From contig NZ_CP034235.1 of the NCBI RefSeq assembly GCF_009728935.1, forward strand, positions 207,501 to 267,500: 60,000 nucleotides of DNA, written 5' to 3'. This DNA comes from Paenibacillus psychroresistens (GTDB lineage: Bacteria; Bacillota; Bacilli; Paenibacillales; NBRC-103111). Positions 33,148 through 44,118 of this stretch are shown here, one piece after another (positions within the stretch are counted from its first letter, which is position 1; each line of letters opens with the position of its first letter). The notes under the pieces are model-generated. The model was not told the origin of the DNA. It saw only the letters and a list, made by a program, of their open reading frames with translations, and searched no databases. A program made the translations under genes and the position numbers.

Positions 33148-35223
33148 ATGGCTAGAGAGTTCTCCTTAAAAGATACACGTAACATCGGGATTATGGCGCA
33201 TATTGATGCTGGTAAAACAACCACAACCGAACGTATTTTGTTCTATACAGGGATTACACACAAAATCGGTGAAGTGCACGAAGGTGCAGCAACGATGGAC
33301 TGGATGGAACAAGAGCAAGAGCGCGGAATTACGATTACATCCGCTGCAACAACGGCTCAGTGGAAAGGTCACCGTATTAATATTATCGATACTCCTGGAC
33401 ACGTAGACTTCACAGTTGAAGTTGAACGTTCACTTCGTGTATTGGATGGGGCAGTGTGTGTGTTTGACGCCAAAGGCGGCGTTGAACCACAATCAGAAAC
33501 AGTTTGGCGTCAAGCGGATCGTTACAACGTACCTCGTCTTTGTTACGTTAATAAGATGGATATTATCGGAGCTGATTTTCAAGGCACGATTGACCAGATT
33601 AGAGACAGATTGCGTTCAAACGCAGTAGCTATACAATTTCCAATCGGTACTGAGAATGATTTCGTTGGAATTATTGACCTTATCGAAAACTGTGCTTATC
33701 TATACAAGGACGATAAAGGAAACAATATCGAAACTATTGAAATTCCAGATGAGTACAAGGAAAGAGCAGCTGCATTGCGTCTTGAATTGTTTGAAAAGGT
33801 AGCAGAGTTAGATGAAGATCTAACAATGAAGTATCTTGAAGGCGAAGAAATTACTTTGCCTGAATTAAAAGCAGCTTTGCGTAAAGGTACATGCGAAGTT
33901 AAAATTGTTCCTGTACTTTGCGGTTCTTCTTATAAGAATAAAGGTGTTCAGCTTTTGTTGGATGCTGTTGTAGACTTCCTTCCAGCACCAATTGATGTCC
34001 CTGACATTAAAGGCTTGCTAGAAGATGGTTCAGAAACTACTCGTAAATCGGATGATTCACAGCCGTTTTCATCACTTGCTTTCAAAATTATGACGGATCC
34101 TTTTGTTGGAAGACTTACGTTTTTCCGCGTATATTCCGGTACATTAGCATCAGGCTCGTATGTTCTGAATTCAACAAAAGGTAAACGTGAAAGAATTGGA
34201 CGTATTCTACAAATGCATGCTAACAATCGTCAAGAAATCTCTATTGTATATTCAGGGGATATTGCCGCAGCTGTTGGTTTGAAGGATACGACTACTGGCG
34301 ATACTTTATGTGATGAAAAAGAACCTGTTATCCTTGAAAAAATGAATTTTCCAGATCCCGTTATCTCCGTTGCAATTGAGCCAAAAACAAAAGTAGACCA
34401 AGATAAAATGGGTCTTGCCTTGTCTAAGCTTGCTGAAGAAGATCCAACCTTTAGAACACATACAGATGAAGAAACGAATCAAACGATTATTTCTGGGATG
34501 GGTGAGCTTCACCTTGAAATCATTGTTGACCGTATGATGCGCGAATTCAAAGTAGAAGCTAATGTTGGTAAACCTCAGGTTGCATACAGAGAAACATTCC
34601 GTACATCTGCTAAGGTTGAAGGTAAGTTTGTTCGTCAATCCGGTGGTCGTGGACAATATGGTCATGTATGGGTTGAGTTTTCCCCTCGTGAACCAGGTGA
34701 AGGTTTCCTATTCGAGAACAAAACTGTGGGTGGATCGGTTCCTCGTGAATACGTAGCACCTGTCGGAGCTGGTATCGAAGAAGCATTGAAGACTGGTGTT
34801 GTAGCGGGCTTCCCGTTAGTAGATATCAAAGCTACATTGTTTGATGGATCCTACCATGATGTCGATTCCAACGAAATGGCGTTTAAAATTGCTGGATCAA
34901 TGGCATTGAAAGCAGCTAAAGAGAAATGTAATCCTTGCTTGCTTGAACCGATTTTCAAAGTGGAAGTTAACGTACCAGAAGATTACATGGGCGATGTTAT
35001 TGGAGATTTGAGCTCCCGTCGCGGACGTATCGAAGGTATGGACGAACGTCACGGAACTCGTATCGTAAGAGCTAAGGTGCCTTTGGCAGAAATGTTTGGT
35101 TATTCCACAACATTGCGTTCCCGTACTCAAGGTCGCGGAACATTCTCAATGGAACTATCTCATTATGAAGAAGTGCCTAAAAACGTTGCAGAAGAAATTA
35201 TTGCAAAACATAAAGGCGCATAA
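33148..35223 (+). CDS. fusA: Elongation factor G
   Basis: 691 residues, the translocase GTPase. G1 [13 protein letters not shown] near residue 17, G2 RGITITSAA near 59, G3 DTPGHVDF near 81, G4 NKMD near 135. Domains III to V continue to the C-terminus, ending [16 protein letters not shown] lies 7-8 bases before ATG 33148. It reads through 31 bases into tuf. Confidence 0.98.
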   Translation: MAREFSLKDTRNIGIMAHIDAGKTTTTERILFYTGITHKIGEVHEGAATMDWMEQEQERGITITSAATTAQWKGHRINIIDTPGHVDFTVEVERSLRVLDGAVCVFDAKGGVEPQSETVWRQADRYNVPRLCYVNKMDIIGADFQGTIDQIRDRLRSNAVAIQFPIGTENDFVGIIDLIENCAYLYKDDKGNNIETIEIPDEYKERAAALRLELFEKVAELDEDLTMKYLEGEEITLPELKAALRKGTCEVKIVPVLCGSSYKNKGVQLLLDAVVDFLPAPIDVPDIKGLLEDGSETTRKSDDSQPFSSLAFKIMTDPFVGRLTFFRVYSGTLASGSYVLNSTKGKRERIGRILQMHANNRQEISIVYSGDIAAAVGLKDTTTGDTLCDEKEPVILEKMNFPDPVISVAIEPKTKVDQDKMGLALSKLAEEDPTFRTHTDEETNQTIISGMGELHLEIIVDRMMREFKVEANVGKPQVAYRETFRTSAKVEGKFVRQSGGRGQYGHVWVEFSPREPGEGFLFENKTVGGSVPREYVAPVGAGIEEALKTGVVAGFPLVDIKATLFDGSYHDVDSNEMAFKIAGSMALKAAKEKCNPCLLEPIFKVEVNVPEDYMGDVIGDLSSRRGRIEGMDERHGTRIVRAKVPLAEMFGYSTTLRSRTQGRGTFSMELSHYEEVPKNVAEEIIAKHKGA

Positions 35224-35254
35224 AATATAAATTATATTAAGGAGGATTATTCTC

Positions 35255-36445
35255 ATGGCAAAAGCAAAATTCGAACGTAATAAACCGCATATTAATATCG
35301 GTACAATTGGTCACGTCGATCATGGTAAAACAACTCTTACAGCTGCAATTACAAATGTATTAGCAAAAAGATACGGTGGTGCTGCTGTAGCATTTGACCA
35401 AATCGATAAGGCTCCAGAAGAACGCGAACGCGGAATCACAATTTCAACAGCTCATGTTGAATATGAAACTCCAGTTCGTCACTATGCACACGTTGACTGT
35501 CCTGGACATGCCGATTATGTTAAGAACATGATCACTGGTGCTGCTCAAATGGATGGCGCAATTCTTGTTGTTTCCGCTGCTGATGGCCCTATGCCACAAA
35601 CACGTGAGCACATTCTATTGTCCCGTCAAGTTGGCGTACCTTACATCGTTGTTTTCATGAACAAATGCGACACTGTTGAAGACGAAGAATTGTTAGAATT
35701 AGTTGAAATGGAAATTCGTGATCTTTTGACAGCTCAAGAATTCCCAGGCGACGATACTCCAATCATTCGTGGTTCAGCTCGTGAAGCTTTGCAAAACCCT
35801 GAAGGTGCTTGGGCTGACAAAATCATCGAATTGTTCGAACAAATCGAAGCTTTTATCCCTAACCCAGAACGTGATACAGATAAGCCTTTCTTGATGCCGG
35901 TTGAGGATGTTTTCTCAATCACGGGTCGTGGAACAGTTGCTACAGGACGCGTTGAACGTGGGAAAGTTAAAATCGGCGAAGAAATCGAAATCGTTGGTAT
36001 TCACGAAGAAACTAAGAAATCAATCGTTACTGGTGTTGAAATGTTCAGAAAGTTGTTAGACTCCGCTCAAGCTGGGGATAACATCGGAGCACTTCTACGT
36101 GGTGTCGATCGTAAAGATATCGAGCGCGGTCAAGTTTTGGCTAAGCCCGGTTCAGTTAAACCACACACTAACTTTACAGCACAAATTTACGTTTTGACTA
36201 AAGAAGAAGGCGGACGTCACAAACCATTCTTTTCCGGTTACCGTCCACAGTTCTACTTCCGTACAACAGACGTAACTGGAGTTATTACACTTCCAGAAGG
36301 TACTGAAATGGTTATGCCTGGTGATAACATCACTGTTACTGTTGAGCTAATCAACCCAATCGCTATCGAAGATGGAACTCGCTTCGCTATTCGTGAAGGT
36401 GGCCGTACTGTTGGAGCTGGAGCTGTTGCTTCAATCCAAAAATAA
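35255..36445 (+). CDS. tuf: Elongation factor Tu
   Basis: 396 residues. GTP-binding motifs are GHVDHGKT (residues 19-26), DCPGHADY (81-88) and NKCD (136-139). The effector loop RGITIST is intact. EF-Tu brings aminoacyl-tRNA to the ribosome. AAGGAGG precedes ATG 35255. It ends the str operon before a terminator and the long gene-free interval. No elfamycin-resistance assessment is made. Confidence 0.99.
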   Translation: MAKAKFERNKPHINIGTIGHVDHGKTTLTAAITNVLAKRYGGAAVAFDQIDKAPEERERGITISTAHVEYETPVRHYAHVDCPGHADYVKNMITGAAQMDGAILVVSAADGPMPQTREHILLSRQVGVPYIVVFMNKCDTVEDEELLELVEMEIRDLLTAQEFPGDDTPIIRGSAREALQNPEGAWADKIIELFEQIEAFIPNPERDTDKPFLMPVEDVFSITGRGTVATGRVERGKVKIGEEIEIVGIHEETKKSIVTGVEMFRKLLDSAQAGDNIGALLRGVDRKDIERGQVLAKPGSVKPHTNFTAQIYVLTKEEGGRHKPFFSGYRPQFYFRTTDVTGVITLPEGTEMVMPGDNITVTVELINPIAIEDGTRFAIREGGRTVGAGAVASIQK

Positions 36446-36475
36446 TTATTACAGCTAAGCAATTAGCTAACATAG

Positions 36476-36513
36476 TGAGCTCTCATTCAGCAATGGATGA
36501 GGGCTCATTTATT
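36476..36513 (+). terminator. Rho-independent terminator after tuf
   Basis: TGAGCTCTCAT at 36476-36486 pairs with ATGAGGGCTCA at 36497-36507 with one wobble, then TTTATTTGG. It ends the str operon. Confidence 0.8.
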
Positions 36514-36556
36514 TGGAGTATGGTAAAAATGCAAAACAAGCTGCGCAGAACACTTG

Positions 36557-36711
36557 ATAAAGTGAAGCCGCGGTGCGTAAGGGGTATGCTTTTCGGGATC
36601 AGTTGAAAACGTGTTTCTTCTATTAGATAGAACAAATGGTTGAAACACGTTATTCAAAGTCACCACGTAAACTCTCCATAGCACACCCCTCACTCCCTTT
36701 CAGCACTTTAT
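36557..36711 (-). repeat. Structured element, copy 1 (minus-strand orientation)
   Basis: A 155-bp imperfect palindrome of nested stems (minus-strand view): outer ATAAAGTG with CACTTTAT, then AGGGGTGTGCT with AGCATACCCCT (one wobble), then TTGAA with TTCAA, then ACGTGTTTC with GAAACACGT closing a loop that begins ACCATTTGTT. Its 5' block (plus coordinates 36659-36701) reads GGGAGTGA, GGGTGTG, AGTTTACG, GGTGAC in order, shared with copy 2. I do not recognise the family. It could be a structured RNA or a small non-autonomous mobile element. The strand is set by similarity to copy 2, not by a promoter. Confidence 0.75.
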
Positions 36712-36976
36712 ATATTCGCTAAACTTGATTGTTTTAATACATACACACACTTCAAAAAAATGAAGTGGGTAAGAAAGAGAAATTCAGCACGCAGTGCCTG
36801 AATTATAAAAAGGCTTAAAGTAATTAAAATCAAGCAGCTCAGTAATAAACAAACAAGCTCGTTGCTTTCTAAAATACAGAAATGAGGCGGTACAGATCGC
36901 GTTTCTACTATATATAGAAGAAGCCAAATGAAAAACAAAGTTTCTTAGCTGGTTGTAGCTCTTGAATTTAGTACAG

Positions 36977-37176
36977 ACTGATTAATGAATGGTGTAAGGG
37001 AGTGATGGGTGTGTCTGGAAAGTTTACGGGTGACATCAGGAGTTTGCGGTAGCAAGCTCACACTGCTTGAATATTGCATTCTTACCATTTGTTTTATTCC
37101 AATAAATAAGAATGCAATTTCAAGAGTGGCTGGAAGACGCATCTATCACGTACTGAAACTCATCATTTTAATCAGT
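36977..37176 (+). repeat. Structured element, copy 2 (plus-strand orientation)
   Basis: A 200-bp element bounded by ACTGATTAA at 36977-36985 and TTAATCAGT at 37168-37176. It has the 5' block at 36995-37033 (GGGAGTGA, GGGTGTG, AGTTTACG, GGTGAC), shared with copy 1. Its hairpin (37066-37124) is CTTGAA-TA, stem TTGCATTCTTA, loop ACCATTTGTT..., stem TAAGAATGCAA, then TTCAAG. The loop nearly matches copy 1, while the stem sequence differs yet is fully self-complementary. Function unknown. Confidence 0.75.
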
Positions 37177-37220
37177 ATTTCCCCACCTGCCTGTGCTCCA
37201 AACTAATTGAAAACTTCTTC

Positions 37221-37249
37221 TTGCTTTTTATTTTGATATTTCGTATAAT
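37221..37249 (+). promoter_or_regulatory. Promoter of the S10 operon
   Basis: TTGCTT at 37221-37226 and a perfect TATAAT at 37244-37249, spacing 17. The leader of about 130 bases to rpsJ contains GGCCCC and GGGG segments (37304-37321) that can form a stem; no known leader family is assigned. Confidence 0.8.
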
Positions 37250-37318
37250 AGTGAACGTTGGTCTGTGACGTTGTGATGATGTGAGAGGTTGCCGACACAC
37301 ACGGCCCCTTTGCCATAG

Positions 37319-37696
<378 letters not shown>

Positions 37697-37729
37697 TATT
37701 CGGAAATGTAAAAGAAAAGAGGTGTCAAC

Positions 37730-38356
37730 ATGACAAAAGGTATCTTAGGTAAGAAAATAGGTATGACTCAAGTTTTTACTCCTGAGGGTTTGGTATTGCC
37801 GGTAACTGTTATTGAAGCAGGTCCTTGTATCGTTTTACAAGTGAAGGATTTGGAGAATGATGGCTACGAAGCAATTCAACTTGGTTTCAGTGACAAAAAA
37901 GAAAAAAATGCAATTAAACCTGAGTTGGGCCATGCTAAGAAAGCTGGAGCAACCCCTAAGCGCTACATTAAAGAATTTCGCGGTATTACGTTGACAGATT
38001 ATACAATAGGCCAAGAAGTTAAGGCTGATCTGTTTAGCGCAGGCGAATTTGTTGATGTGACTGGCACTTCCAAGGGTAAAGGTTTTCAAGGAACAATCAA
38101 GCGTCACAATACATCTAGAGGTCCTATGGCGCATGGTTCGCGTTATCACCGTGGTCCAGGTTCGATGGGTTCCATTCAAGCTAATAAAGTTCCTAAGGGT
38201 AAGAAACTTCCGGGACATATGGGGCATGAAACAGTTACCTTGCAAAACCTACAAATCGTTAGAATCGATTTAGAGCGTAATGTTATTTTAGTTAAAGGAT
38301 CCATTCCAGGTCCTAACAATAGTTACGTAAGCTTAAAATCAACAGTTAAAAAGTAA
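37730..38356 (+). CDS. rplC: 50S ribosomal protein L3
   Basis: 208 residues. [16 protein letters not shown] start. The long internal loop near residues 125-165 ([20 protein letters not shown]) reaches the peptidyl-transferase centre. AAGAGGTG precedes ATG 37730. rplD follows after 23 bases. Confidence 0.98.
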   Translation: MTKGILGKKIGMTQVFTPEGLVLPVTVIEAGPCIVLQVKDLENDGYEAIQLGFSDKKEKNAIKPELGHAKKAGATPKRYIKEFRGITLTDYTIGQEVKADLFSAGEFVDVTGTSKGKGFQGTIKRHNTSRGPMAHGSRYHRGPGSMGSIQANKVPKGKKLPGHMGHETVTLQNLQIVRIDLERNVILVKGSIPGPNNSYVSLKSTVKK

Positions 38357-38379
38357 GTTAGCAGGAAGGAGGATTACTA

Positions 38380-39003
38380 ATGCCAAAAGTAGCAGTTTTT
38401 AATGTTAGTGGAGCACAAGTTGGAGAAATCGAATTAGCCGATTCCGTTTTTGGAATTGAACCCAACAAATACGTGCTGCATGACGCAGTTGTAATGCAAC
38501 AAGCTTCACAACGTCAAGGCACGCACAAAGTAAAAGGTCGCTCTGAAGTTAGAGGCGGTGGACGCAAACCGTGGAAACAAAAGGGTACAGGCCGTGCGCG
38601 TCAAGGTAGTATTCGTTCGCCACAATGGAGAGGCGGCGGTATCGTTTTTGGACCGACTCCGCGCAGTTATGGCTACAAATTACCGAAAAAAGTTCGTCGT
38701 ATAGCAATCAAATCCGCTTTATCTTCTAAAGTAATTGCTAATGAAATCATCGTATTGGATCAATTATCGTTTGACCAACCGAAGACTAGTGCATTTGTAG
38801 CAGTATTGAAGAATCTTAAAGTCGACACTAAGGCGCTTATCGTGACAAGCAGCTTCGATGCTAATGTCGTTTTATCATCCCGTAACATTCCTGGAGTTAA
38901 ATTTGTTACCGCGGACGGCATAAACGTGCTTGACGTTTTGGTGTATGATAAATTGATCATCACTAAAGATGCGGTTAGCAAGGTAGAGGAGGTATTCGCA
39001 TAA
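38380..39003 (+). CDS. rplD: 50S ribosomal protein L4
   Basis: 207 residues. The extended loop that lines the exit tunnel is present near residues 45-95 ([32 protein letters not shown]) with no macrolide-type change evident. GGAAGGAGG precedes ATG 38380. Its stop overlaps the rplW start (TAATG), so the two are translationally coupled. Confidence 0.98.
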   Translation: MPKVAVFNVSGAQVGEIELADSVFGIEPNKYVLHDAVVMQQASQRQGTHKVKGRSEVRGGGRKPWKQKGTGRARQGSIRSPQWRGGGIVFGPTPRSYGYKLPKKVRRIAIKSALSSKVIANEIIVLDQLSFDQPKTSAFVAVLKNLKVDTKALIVTSSFDANVVLSSRNIPGVKFVTADGINVLDVLVYDKLIITKDAVSKVEEVFA

Positions 39004-39299
39004 TGAAAGATCCTCGTGATATTATCAAACGCCCTGTAATTACTGAGCGTACAAGCGATTTAATGTCGATGAAGAAATATGTGTTTGAAGTAGATCTTCG
39101 TAGCAATAAAACGGAAATCAAACAAGCCATCGAATCCATTTTTAAAGTTAAGGTTACTAATGTAAACACTTTAAGAATGCCGGCTAAGCCTAAGCGTTAT
39201 GGCAAACATTCAGGATATACATCCGAATGGAAGAAAGCAATCGTAACGTTAAGCAAAGAAAGCAAAGAATTAGAATTCTTCGAAAACGTGAACGTTTAG
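39003..39299 (+). CDS. rplW: 50S ribosomal protein L23
   Basis: 98 residues. It sits at the tunnel exit and is a docking site for trigger factor and [18 protein letters not shown] start and the hairpin [17 protein letters not shown] near residue 50 are typical. Starts on the last base of the rplD stop codon. Confidence 0.97.
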   Translation: MKDPRDIIKRPVITERTSDLMSMKKYVFEVDLRSNKTEIKQAIESIFKVKVTNVNTLRMPAKPKRYGKHSGYTSEWKKAIVTLSKESKELEFFENVNV

Positions 39300-39329
39300 T
39301 ATCATTCTATGAAGTAAGGAGGAATCCAC

Positions 39330-40160
39330 ATGCCAATTAAAAAATATAAACCGACATCCCCGTCTAGACGTCAGATGTCCGTGTCTACTTTTGAAGAAAT
39401 TACAACAGACACACCAGAGAAATCGTTACTAGCTCCTTTGTTTAAACAAGCGGGTCGTAACAACCAAGGTAAAATCACTACACGTCACCGTGGTGGCGGT
39501 CATAAGCGTAAATACAGAATTATCGATTTTAAGCGGACCAAAGATGGTATACCAGGTCGCGTTGCTACAATCGAATATGATCCAAACCGTTCCGCTAATA
39601 TCGCATTGATCCATTATGCTGATGGTGAGAAAGCTTACATCATCGCTGCTAAAGGTCAAAAGGTTGATGACGTGATCGTATCTGGACCAGGTTCAGATAT
39701 CAAGATTGGTAATGCAATGGCGCTTGAGAACATCCCGGTCGGTACTGTAATTCATAACATTGAATTGAAACCAGGCAAAGGCGGACAATTAGTTCGTTCA
39801 GCAGGTACTTCAGCTCAATTGTTAGGTAAAGAAGAACAGTATGTAACGGTTCGTTTAACTTCAGGTGAAGTTCGCAAAGTCTTAAAGGTTTGCCGTGCTA
39901 CAATTGGATCTGTAGGAAACGAAGATCATGAATTGATTAACATTGGTAAAGCTGGTCGTAACCGTTGGAAAGGTCAACGTCCTGAAGTTCGTGGGGTAGT
40001 AATGAATCCTAATGATCACCCGCATGGTGGTGGTGAAGGTCGTGCTCCAATTGGTCGTAAATCTCCAATGTCACCTTGGGGCAAGCCTACTCTTGGTTAC
40101 AAAACGCGTAAGAAAACTAAAGCGTCTGACAAGTACATTGTACGTCGTCGCACTAAATAA
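39330..40160 (+). CDS. rplB: 50S ribosomal protein L2
   Basis: 276 residues. It is an RNA-binding protein close to the peptidyl-transferase centre. [17 protein letters not shown] near residue 55 and the C-terminal [19 protein letters not shown] with the conserved histidine (near 230) are intact. GTAAGGAGG precedes ATG 39330. Confidence 0.98.
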   Translation: MPIKKYKPTSPSRRQMSVSTFEEITTDTPEKSLLAPLFKQAGRNNQGKITTRHRGGGHKRKYRIIDFKRTKDGIPGRVATIEYDPNRSANIALIHYADGEKAYIIAAKGQKVDDVIVSGPGSDIKIGNAMALENIPVGTVIHNIELKPGKGGQLVRSAGTSAQLLGKEEQYVTVRLTSGEVRKVLKVCRATIGSVGNEDHELINIGKAGRNRWKGQRPEVRGVVMNPNDHPHGGGEGRAPIGRKSPMSPWGKPTLGYKTRKKTKASDKYIVRRRTK

Positions 40161-40199
40161 TTCGCAAGTTAATCAGCTCGGACGAAGGGAGGATTACAA

Positions 40200-40493
40200 A
40201 TGGGACGTAGCTTAAAAAAAGGACCTTTTGTGGATGATTACTTAATGAAGAAAGTTGAAGCGTTGGGTCCAAATGCCGGTACAGGCCAGAAAAAAGCTGT
40301 TATCAAAACTTGGTCACGCCGTTCTACAATTTTTCCACAGTTTATCGGTCACACATTTGCTGTTTATGATGGTAGAAAGCATGTACCGGTATGGGTAACA
40401 GAAGATATGGTTGGACATAAATTAGGTGAGTTTGCTCCTACACGTACGTATAAAGGGCATTCCGATGATGATAAGAAAACCGGTAAACGTTAA
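40200..40493 (+). CDS. rpsS: 30S ribosomal protein S19
   Basis: 97 residues. [19 protein letters not shown] start; [39 protein letters not shown] follows in the same order as the family. It binds the 30S head with S13. GAAGGGAGG precedes ATG 40200. It is slightly longer at the C-terminus (DDDKKTGKR) than in B. subtilis. Confidence 0.98.
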   Translation: MGRSLKKGPFVDDYLMKKVEALGPNAGTGQKKAVIKTWSRRSTIFPQFIGHTFAVYDGRKHVPVWVTEDMVGHKLGEFAPTRTYKGHSDDDKKTGKR

Positions 40494-40533
40494 AATCCGA
40501 TTTTAAATGAAACGTTTGAGAGGAGGTTCTACA

Positions 40534-40869
40534 ATGCAAGAAGCAACAGCGCATGGGAAACATATTCGCATCGCTCCTCGGAAAGTACAGCTAGTGATTG
40601 ATTTGATTCGTGGTAAAGCAGTTGGTGAAGCAATCGCAATATTGCGTCACACACCTAGATCAGCATCGCCAATCATCGAAAAGATACTTAATTCCGCGAT
40701 TGCGAATGCGGAACATAACTTTTCGCTTGACCCGAACAAATTAGTGATCAGTACAATTTTTGTAGGTCACGGACCAATCATCAAAAGATTCCGTCCACGT
40801 GCCATGGGTCGTGCGAGTAATATTCATAAACGTACTAGCCACATTACACTAGTGGTAACTGAAAAATAA
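40534..40869 (+). CDS. rplV: 50S ribosomal protein L22
   Basis: 111 residues from ATG 40534, placed 8 bases after GAGGAGG; an in-frame ATG at 40507 precedes that site and is rejected. The beta-hairpin that lines the exit tunnel ([20 protein letters not shown]) is present near residues 75-95. Ends with [13 protein letters not shown]. rpsC starts 13 bases later. Confidence 0.96.
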   Translation: MQEATAHGKHIRIAPRKVQLVIDLIRGKAVGEAIAILRHTPRSASPIIEKILNSAIANAEHNFSLDPNKLVISTIFVGHGPIIKRFRPRAMGRASNIHKRTSHITLVVTEK

Positions 40870-40882
40870 GGAGGGATTACAC

Positions 40883-41551
40883 GTGGGTCAAAAGGTACAT
40901 CCGATAGGATTTAGAATTGGAGTTATTCGGGATTGGGAGTCTAAATGGTTTGCTGGTAAAGATTACGGCGATTTATTGCTTGAAGACGTCAAAATTCGTG
41001 AATACTTAAAAAAGAAACTTAAAGATTCTGCTCTTTCACATGTTGAAATCGAACGTGCATCTAATCGTGTTAACGTTACGATTCATACAGCTAAGCCTGG
41101 TATGGTTATCGGTAAAGGCGGCGCAGAGGTTGAAGTTATTCGTAACCACATCGCAAGCTTTTCTAATAAAAAAGTGCATATCAATATTTCTGAAATTAAA
41201 TATCCTGATCTTGTTGCTGTACTAGTTGCAGAAAGCATTGCTCAACAATTGGAGCGTCGCGTATCATTCCGTCGTGCCATGAAGCAAGCATTGCAAAGAA
41301 CTATGAGATCTGGAGCAAAAGGTATCAAAACTGCCGTTAGCGGACGTTTGGGCGGAGCTGAAATTGCTCGTAGCGAAGGCTACAGCGAAGGTACAGTGCC
41401 ACTTCATACACTTCGTGCGGATATCGATTATGGAACAGCTGAAGCGCATACCACATACGGTCTTATTGGCGTAAAAGTATGGATTTATCGCGGGGAAGTT
41501 CTTCCAACTGTTAAGAAGAAAGCTGCAGTCATTGAGGAAGGAGGGAACTAA
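40883..41551 (+). CDS. rpsC: 30S ribosomal protein S3
   Basis: 222 residues from GTG 40883 (AAGGAGGG upstream). The KH domain contains [16 protein letters not shown] near residue 75. The C-terminal domain carries [10 protein letters not shown] and the helicase-associated basic region at the mRNA entry. rplP starts two bases after the stop. Confidence 0.98.
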   Translation: MGQKVHPIGFRIGVIRDWESKWFAGKDYGDLLLEDVKIREYLKKKLKDSALSHVEIERASNRVNVTIHTAKPGMVIGKGGAEVEVIRNHIASFSNKKVHINISEIKYPDLVAVLVAESIAQQLERRVSFRRAMKQALQRTMRSGAKGIKTAVSGRLGGAEIARSEGYSEGTVPLHTLRADIDYGTAEAHTTYGLIGVKVWIYRGEVLPTVKKKAAVIEEGGN

Positions 41552-41553
41552 TC

Positions 41554-41988
41554 ATGTTAGTACCTAAACGTGTAAAACATCGTAAAGAATTCCGTGGTAA
41601 TATGAAAGGTCGCGCTAAAGGCGGTACAGAAGTAGCATTCGGCGAATTCGGTTTGCAAGCTGTAGAACCAGCATGGGTAACCAACAGACAAATTGAAGCA
41701 GCACGTATTGCTATGACTCGTTACATCAAACGTGGCGGTAAAGTTTGGATTAAAATTTTCCCTTCAAAGCCAGTTACGCAAAAGCCACTTGAAGTACGTA
41801 TGGGTAGTGGTAAAGGTAACGTTGAGAAGTGGGTTGCAGTTGTTAAACCGGGCAAAATTCTTTTTGAACTAGCTGGGGTAACAGAAGAAATAGCACGTGA
41901 AGCAATGCGTCTTGCGGCACATAAATTGCCGATCAAAACAAAATTCGTGAAACGTGAAGAAGTAGGCGGTGAAGCAAATGAAGGCTAG
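41554..41988 (+). CDS. rplP: 50S ribosomal protein L16
   Basis: 144 residues. [15 protein letters not shown] start and the loop [16 protein letters not shown] near residue 82, which contacts A-site tRNA. GAGGAAGGAGGG overlaps the end of rpsC and serves as its ribosome-binding site. Its last 11 bases overlap rpmC. Confidence 0.98.
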   Translation: MLVPKRVKHRKEFRGNMKGRAKGGTEVAFGEFGLQAVEPAWVTNRQIEAARIAMTRYIKRGGKVWIKIFPSKPVTQKPLEVRMGSGKGNVEKWVAVVKPGKILFELAGVTEEIAREAMRLAAHKLPIKTKFVKREEVGGEANEG

Positions 41989-42181
41989 TGCTGGTGAATT
42001 TCGCAACTTAACAAGTGTTGAACTTGAACAAAAAATTGCCGGATTTAAAGATGAACTCTTTAACCTCCGTTTTCAGTTGGCTACAGGTCAATTGGATAAC
42101 CCGTCTCAAATTCGCGATGTACGCAAAGAGATTGCTCGTGCAAAAACTATTTTGCGTGAAAGAGAACTTGGGATCGGCTAA
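41978..42181 (+). CDS. rpmC: 50S ribosomal protein L29
   Basis: 67 residues, two helices forming a coil ([21 protein letters not shown]). I chose ATG 41978 with GGCGGTGA upstream; GTG 41969 is a possible start three codons earlier. The 11-base overlap with rplP suggests coupled translation. L29 lies next to L23 at the tunnel exit. Confidence 0.93.
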   Translation: MKASAGEFRNLTSVELEQKIAGFKDELFNLRFQLATGQLDNPSQIRDVRKEIARAKTILRERELGIG

Positions 42182-42216
42182 TCGGGTCTTGATTTTAGAG
42201 AAGAGGAGGACTTTCA

Positions 42217-42480
42217 ATGGAAGAACGCAATGATCGTAAAGTACAAGTTGGTAAAGTAGTGAGTAACAAAATGGAGAAAACCATCGTTGTTGCAATCGAA
42301 ACATATAAGAATCATGACTTGTACCACAAGAGAATTAAGGTTACTAAAAAGTTTAAAGCCCATGACGAAAACAATGCTGCTAAAATCGGCGACGTTGTTA
42401 AGATAATGGAAACTCGTCCGATATCGAAGGATAAGCGGTGGAGATTGGTTGAAATCGTTGAAGCAGCTATCGTCCTTTAA
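42217..42480 (+). CDS. rpsQ: 30S ribosomal protein S17
   Basis: 87 residues, OB fold. [25 protein letters not shown] start and the [29 protein letters not shown] region in the usual order (split over residues 48-76). AGAGGAGG precedes ATG 42217. It binds 16S rRNA helices 7 and 11. Confidence 0.97.
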   Translation: MEERNDRKVQVGKVVSNKMEKTIVVAIETYKNHDLYHKRIKVTKKFKAHDENNAAKIGDVVKIMETRPISKDKRWRLVEIVEAAIVL

Positions 42481-42530
42481 GAGATAAGCAGCAGGTACTA
42501 TAGGAACAAGTCCGAAAGGAGGAAACTCGA

Positions 42531-42899
42531 ATGATCCAACCATTTAGTAGATTAGCAGTTGCCGATAATTCCGGTGCCAAGAAATTAATGTGTATTCGTG
42601 TCCTTGGCGGCACAGGTCGTCGTGTAGGTCATATTGGTGATTTAATTATCTGCGCCGTTAAAGAAGCAACACCAGGTGGCGTTGTCAAAAAAGGTGATGT
42701 AGTTAAAGCCGTTATCGTCCGTACAAAACGTGGTGCTCGTCGTAAAGACGGTTCACATATCGCATTTGATGAAAATGCAGCAGTTATAGTTAAAGATGAC
42801 AAAAGCCCACGTGGAACTCGTATTTTTGGACCTGTAGCTCGTGAATTGCGTGATCGTGATTTTATGAAAATTATTTCTCTAGCGCCTGAAGTTATTTAA
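42531..42899 (+). CDS. rplN: 50S ribosomal protein L14
   Basis: 122 residues, exact family length. [18 protein letters not shown] start and the [20 protein letters not shown] segment near residue 97. L14 forms part of intersubunit bridges. GAAAGGAGG precedes ATG 42531. Confidence 0.98.
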   Translation: MIQPFSRLAVADNSGAKKLMCIRVLGGTGRRVGHIGDLIICAVKEATPGGVVKKGDVVKAVIVRTKRGARRKDGSHIAFDENAAVIVKDDKSPRGTRIFGPVARELRDRDFMKIISLAPEVI

Positions 42900-42944
42900 T
42901 TTCAGCGTCAATGTAAACCGCCACTTGGGAGGTGTAATCGAAAA

Positions 42945-43298
42945 ATGCCAAAGCAAAAGAAGAAGTTAGAATCTCATAATCACAAGCTGCACGTCAAAAA
43001 AGACGATACAGTGTTCGTTATTACCGGTAAAGATAAAGGTAAAAAAGGACGTATTATTGCAGCGTATCCCCGTCAAAATCGCGTTTTGGTTGAAGGAATT
43101 AACATGATGAAAAAACATGCTAAGCCTTCACAGCAAAACCCGCAAGGCGGAATCATTAATCAAGAAGCCCCAATCCATGTATCTAACGTGATGTTAATCG
43201 ATCCGAAGAGCAATAAGCCGACTCGTGTAGGTTATAAAATATTGGATAACGGGAATAAAGTTCGAATCGCCCAAAAATCAGGCGAAGTTATCGATTAA
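42945..43298 (+). CDS. rplX: 50S ribosomal protein L24
   Basis: 117 residues with an N-terminal KOW motif ([18 protein letters not shown] near residue 21). An early assembly initiator at the 5' end of 23S rRNA. The N-terminus [20 protein letters not shown] is a few residues longer than in B. subtilis. GGGAGGTG precedes ATG 42945. Confidence 0.97.
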   Translation: MPKQKKKLESHNHKLHVKKDDTVFVITGKDKGKKGRIIAAYPRQNRVLVEGINMMKKHAKPSQQNPQGGIINQEAPIHVSNVMLIDPKSNKPTRVGYKILDNGNKVRIAQKSGEVID

Positions 43299-43325
43299 TA
43301 AAGTGCGGAAGGAGGTACATGAATT

Positions 43326-43868
43326 ATGGCAGCAAGATTAAAAGATCGGTTCTTAAACGAAATTACACCAGGTTTAATGACAAAGTTTAACTATACAACG
43401 GTTATGCAAGTTCCTAAAGTTGAGAAAGTTGTAATCAATATGGGTGTGGGCGATGCAGTTTCCAACTCCAAAATTCTTGATGCAGCAGTTTTAGAATTGC
43501 AAACCATCTCTGGTCAAAAGCCAATCGTAACGAAAGCCAAAAAATCCATCGCTGGATTCAAGCTTCGTGAAGGTATGCCGATCGGAACTAAAGTAACATT
43601 ACGCGGTGAACGCATGTACCATTTCTTGGATAAATTATTCAATGTTGCTTTACCTCGCGTACGTGATTTTCATGGTGTTTCAAACAAAGCGTTTGATGGC
43701 CGTGGAAACTATACACTTGGTTTGAAAGAGCAATTGATTTTTCCGGAAATTGAGTATGATAAAGTGGATAAAATCCGTGGAATGGACATCGTTATTGTAA
43801 CGACTGCAAAAACGGATGAAGAATCGCGCGAGTTGCTAACTCAAATGGGAATGCCCTTTGTTAAGTAA
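43326..43868 (+). CDS. rplE: 50S ribosomal protein L5
   Basis: 180 residues. It binds 5S rRNA and contacts P-site t[24 protein letters not shown] near residue 20 and the [18 protein letters not shown] segment near 128 are intact. GGAAGGAGG lies before ATG 43326. Confidence 0.98.
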   Translation: MAARLKDRFLNEITPGLMTKFNYTTVMQVPKVEKVVINMGVGDAVSNSKILDAAVLELQTISGQKPIVTKAKKSIAGFKLREGMPIGTKVTLRGERMYHFLDKLFNVALPRVRDFHGVSNKAFDGRGNYTLGLKEQLIFPEIEYDKVDKIRGMDIVIVTTAKTDEESRELLTQMGMPFVK

Positions 43869-43902
43869 ACAACAACTTATAGCATTCGGAGGTGGAAAAT
43901 AA

Positions 43903-44088
43903 GTGGCAAAAACTTCGATGATAGTCAAACAACAACGTAAACCGAAATTTGCGGTTCAAGCGTACACACGTTGTGGACGTTGCGGTCGCCCGCATTCCGT
44001 TTTACAAAAGTTTAAAATTTGCAGAATATGTTTTCGTGAATTAGCTCATGCTGGCCAGATTCCTGGCGTTAAAAAAGCAAGCTGGTAA
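43903..44088 (+). CDS. rpsN: 30S ribosomal protein S14, type Z (zinc)
   Basis: 61 residues, the short zinc-binding form. [10 protein letters not shown] and [10 protein letters not shown] provide the four cysteines near residues 24-43. The start is GTG 43903 with CGGAGGTG upstream. A longer zinc-independent paralogue often exists elsewhere in Firmicutes; none is in this window. Confidence 0.97.
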   Translation: MAKTSMIVKQQRKPKFAVQAYTRCGRCGRPHSVLQKFKICRICFRELAHAGQIPGVKKASW

Positions 44089-44118
44089 TAAACCCACTTC
44101 GGGAAGGAGGTTCGCAAT

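Larger units (their letters stand above)
36514..37220. other. Gene-free interval between the str and S10 operons
   Basis: No convincing gene lies here. Short frames such as 37009-37206 lack a ribosome-binding site and family resemblance. The interval is dense in inverted repeats. It contains the two related structured elements annotated separately. Between them lie small hairpins: CACTTCA-TGAAGTG at 36746-36766, AATTCAGCAC with GTG-C-CTGAATT at 36781-36804 (T-rich downstream on the minus strand, terminator-like there), and TTCTA-TAGAA near 36903-36919. Confidence 0.7.

Noticed and set aside
37009..37206. 65-codon frame in the tuf-rpsJ interval
   Set aside because: No Shine-Dalgarno sequence, and it overlaps the palindromic element; its hydrophobic look comes from A/T-rich stem sequence.
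36514..37220. CRISPR array or integron attC site to explain the repeats
   Set aside because: Only two copies, oppositely oriented, with no regular spacers, cas genes, integrase or attC core sites.
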